Of a stretch of DNA of 32,347 nt, positions 31,827 through 32,347 are shown piece after piece. Location of the stretch: positions 1 through 32,347 of the forward strand of contig CAYOPI010000036.1 of assembly GCA_964405825.1 (NCBI GenBank), read 5' to 3'. Both the position numbers and the translations under genes were made by a program. The number at the start of each line of letters is the position of its first letter. The stretch's first letter is position 1. Below the pieces are notes generated by a model. The model was not told the DNA's origin. It searched no databases and was given only the letters and a program-made list of their open reading frames with translations. The DNA comes from JBHJGM01 sp964405825 (GTDB taxonomy: Bacteria > Verrucomicrobiota > Verrucomicrobiia > Opitutales > JBHJGM01).

Positions 31827-32347
31827 ATGAACAATCCTGACTTCACCACCCTGGCCTTTGACCCGCTGGAGCACCGCCCCAACGGCGAGGCCGACGCCGC
31901 CCTGAGCGATTGGCAGGCACAGGCTCAAACGCTTTCGGGCAAGGCGCTCGATGATTTGCTCTACGACACGATGGAGCAGATTCCGGTCAAGGCGCTGTAT
32001 TCAGAAGGCGACTACGCGGGTCTGGAGCACCTCGACCACACTGCCGGCCTGCCGCCCTACTTGCGCGGTCCCTACGCCACGATGTACGTCTTTCGGCCCT
32101 GGACGGTGCGGCAGTACGCGGGCTTTTCCACGGCGGAGGAGTCCAACGCCTTTTACCGGCGCAACCTGGCGGCGGGTCAGGCGGGGTTGTCGGTGGCCTT
32201 CGACCTGGCCACACACCGCGGCTACGACTCGGACAATCCCCGCGTGGTGGGTGATGTGGGCAAGGCCGGTGTGGCGATCGACTCGGTCGAGGACATGCAG
32301 ATCCTCTTTGACCAGATCCCGCTGGACCGCGTCTCGGTCTCCATGAC
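31827..32347 (+). CDS. mutB: Methylmalonyl-CoA mutase large (catalytic) subunit, 3' truncated by window end
   Basis: 173 complete codons are visible and the frame is open at the window edge. It opens MNNPDFTTLAFDPLE. The diagnostic block LPPYLRGPYATMYVFRPWT, VRQYAGFSTAEESNAFYRRNLAAGQAGLSVAFDLATHRGYDSDNPRVVGDVGKAGVAIDS follows, matching the substrate-tunnel and Tyr/Arg residues of MutB. The rest, including the B12-binding domain, lies outside. Co-transcribed with mutA. A mutase chaperone GTPase (MeaB/ArgK type) is commonly next and may follow beyond the window. Confidence 0.96.
   Translation, partial: MNNPDFTTLAFDPLEHRPNGEADAALSDWQAQAQTLSGKALDDLLYDTMEQIPVKALYSEGDYAGLEHLDHTAGLPPYLRGPYATMYVFRPWTVRQYAGFSTAEESNAFYRRNLAAGQAGLSVAFDLATHRGYDSDNPRVVGDVGKAGVAIDSVEDMQILFDQIPLDRVSVSM

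Overview
The window is GC-rich, densely coded bacterial chromosome with a 100-base assembly gap at 2332-2431. The gene content (a sulfatase, FG-GAP exported proteins, ABC1 kinase with a TetR-like partner, and a sodium-pumping methylmalonyl-CoA decarboxylase set) together with the near absence of Shine-Dalgarno sequences suggests a marine or gut Verrucomicrobiota-type (Opitutae-like) or related PVC/Bacteroidota-like organism. That placement is inference; no rRNA gene is present to settle it.

Layout: 35-2190 (+) is a cytoplasmic-looking type I sulfatase overlapping an outer-membrane barrel of DUF2490 type. 2432-4418 (-) is an ABC1/AarF kinase behind a TetR-like regulator. tRNA-Thr(CGT) follows at 4496-4571 (-), then an EVE-domain gene (-), and facing away from it two tandem stand-alone receiver proteins (+). 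6244-11476 (-) holds three exported proteins joined by ATGA stop/start overlaps: an HtrA-like protease without PDZ, an unrecognised acidic exported protein, and an FG-GAP repeat protein. 11548-13521 (-) carries repair and quality-control genes (alkyladenine glycosylase, D-aminoacyl-tRNA deacylase) and a DMT transporter. 13622-16990 (-) is an overlapping photolyase / TIGR01777 epimerase / FAD oxidoreductase operon. cysK (-) with a clear intrinsic terminator comes next, then four + strand genes (DUF3817, DUF2141, BaiN/HI0933 flavoprotein, MurG-like glycosyltransferase). Isocitrate dehydrogenase (-) at 21770-23290 closes that part.

The best-defined system is 23428-32347. On the minus strand lie epimerase, carboxyltransferase, gamma, biotin carrier and beta subunits of a Na+-translocating decarboxylase, followed by a succinate/acetate-type CoA-transferase. 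Divergently, mutA and the start of mutB encode methylmalonyl-CoA mutase. Together they form the core of the succinate-propionate (Wood-Werkman type) route: succinate is activated by CoA transfer, succinyl-CoA is isomerised to (R)-methylmalonyl-CoA, epimerised, and decarboxylated to propionyl-CoA with Na+ export. No biotin carboxylase is present, which favours decarboxylation over ATP-driven carboxylation.

The most unusual items are an apparent barrel-sandwich (biotinyl/lipoyl-like, lysine-less) domain inserted in the decarboxylase beta subunit, an isocitrate dehydrogenase carrying the Asp-Ile-Ala residues typical of NAD+ use, and the translationally coupled three-gene exported operon.
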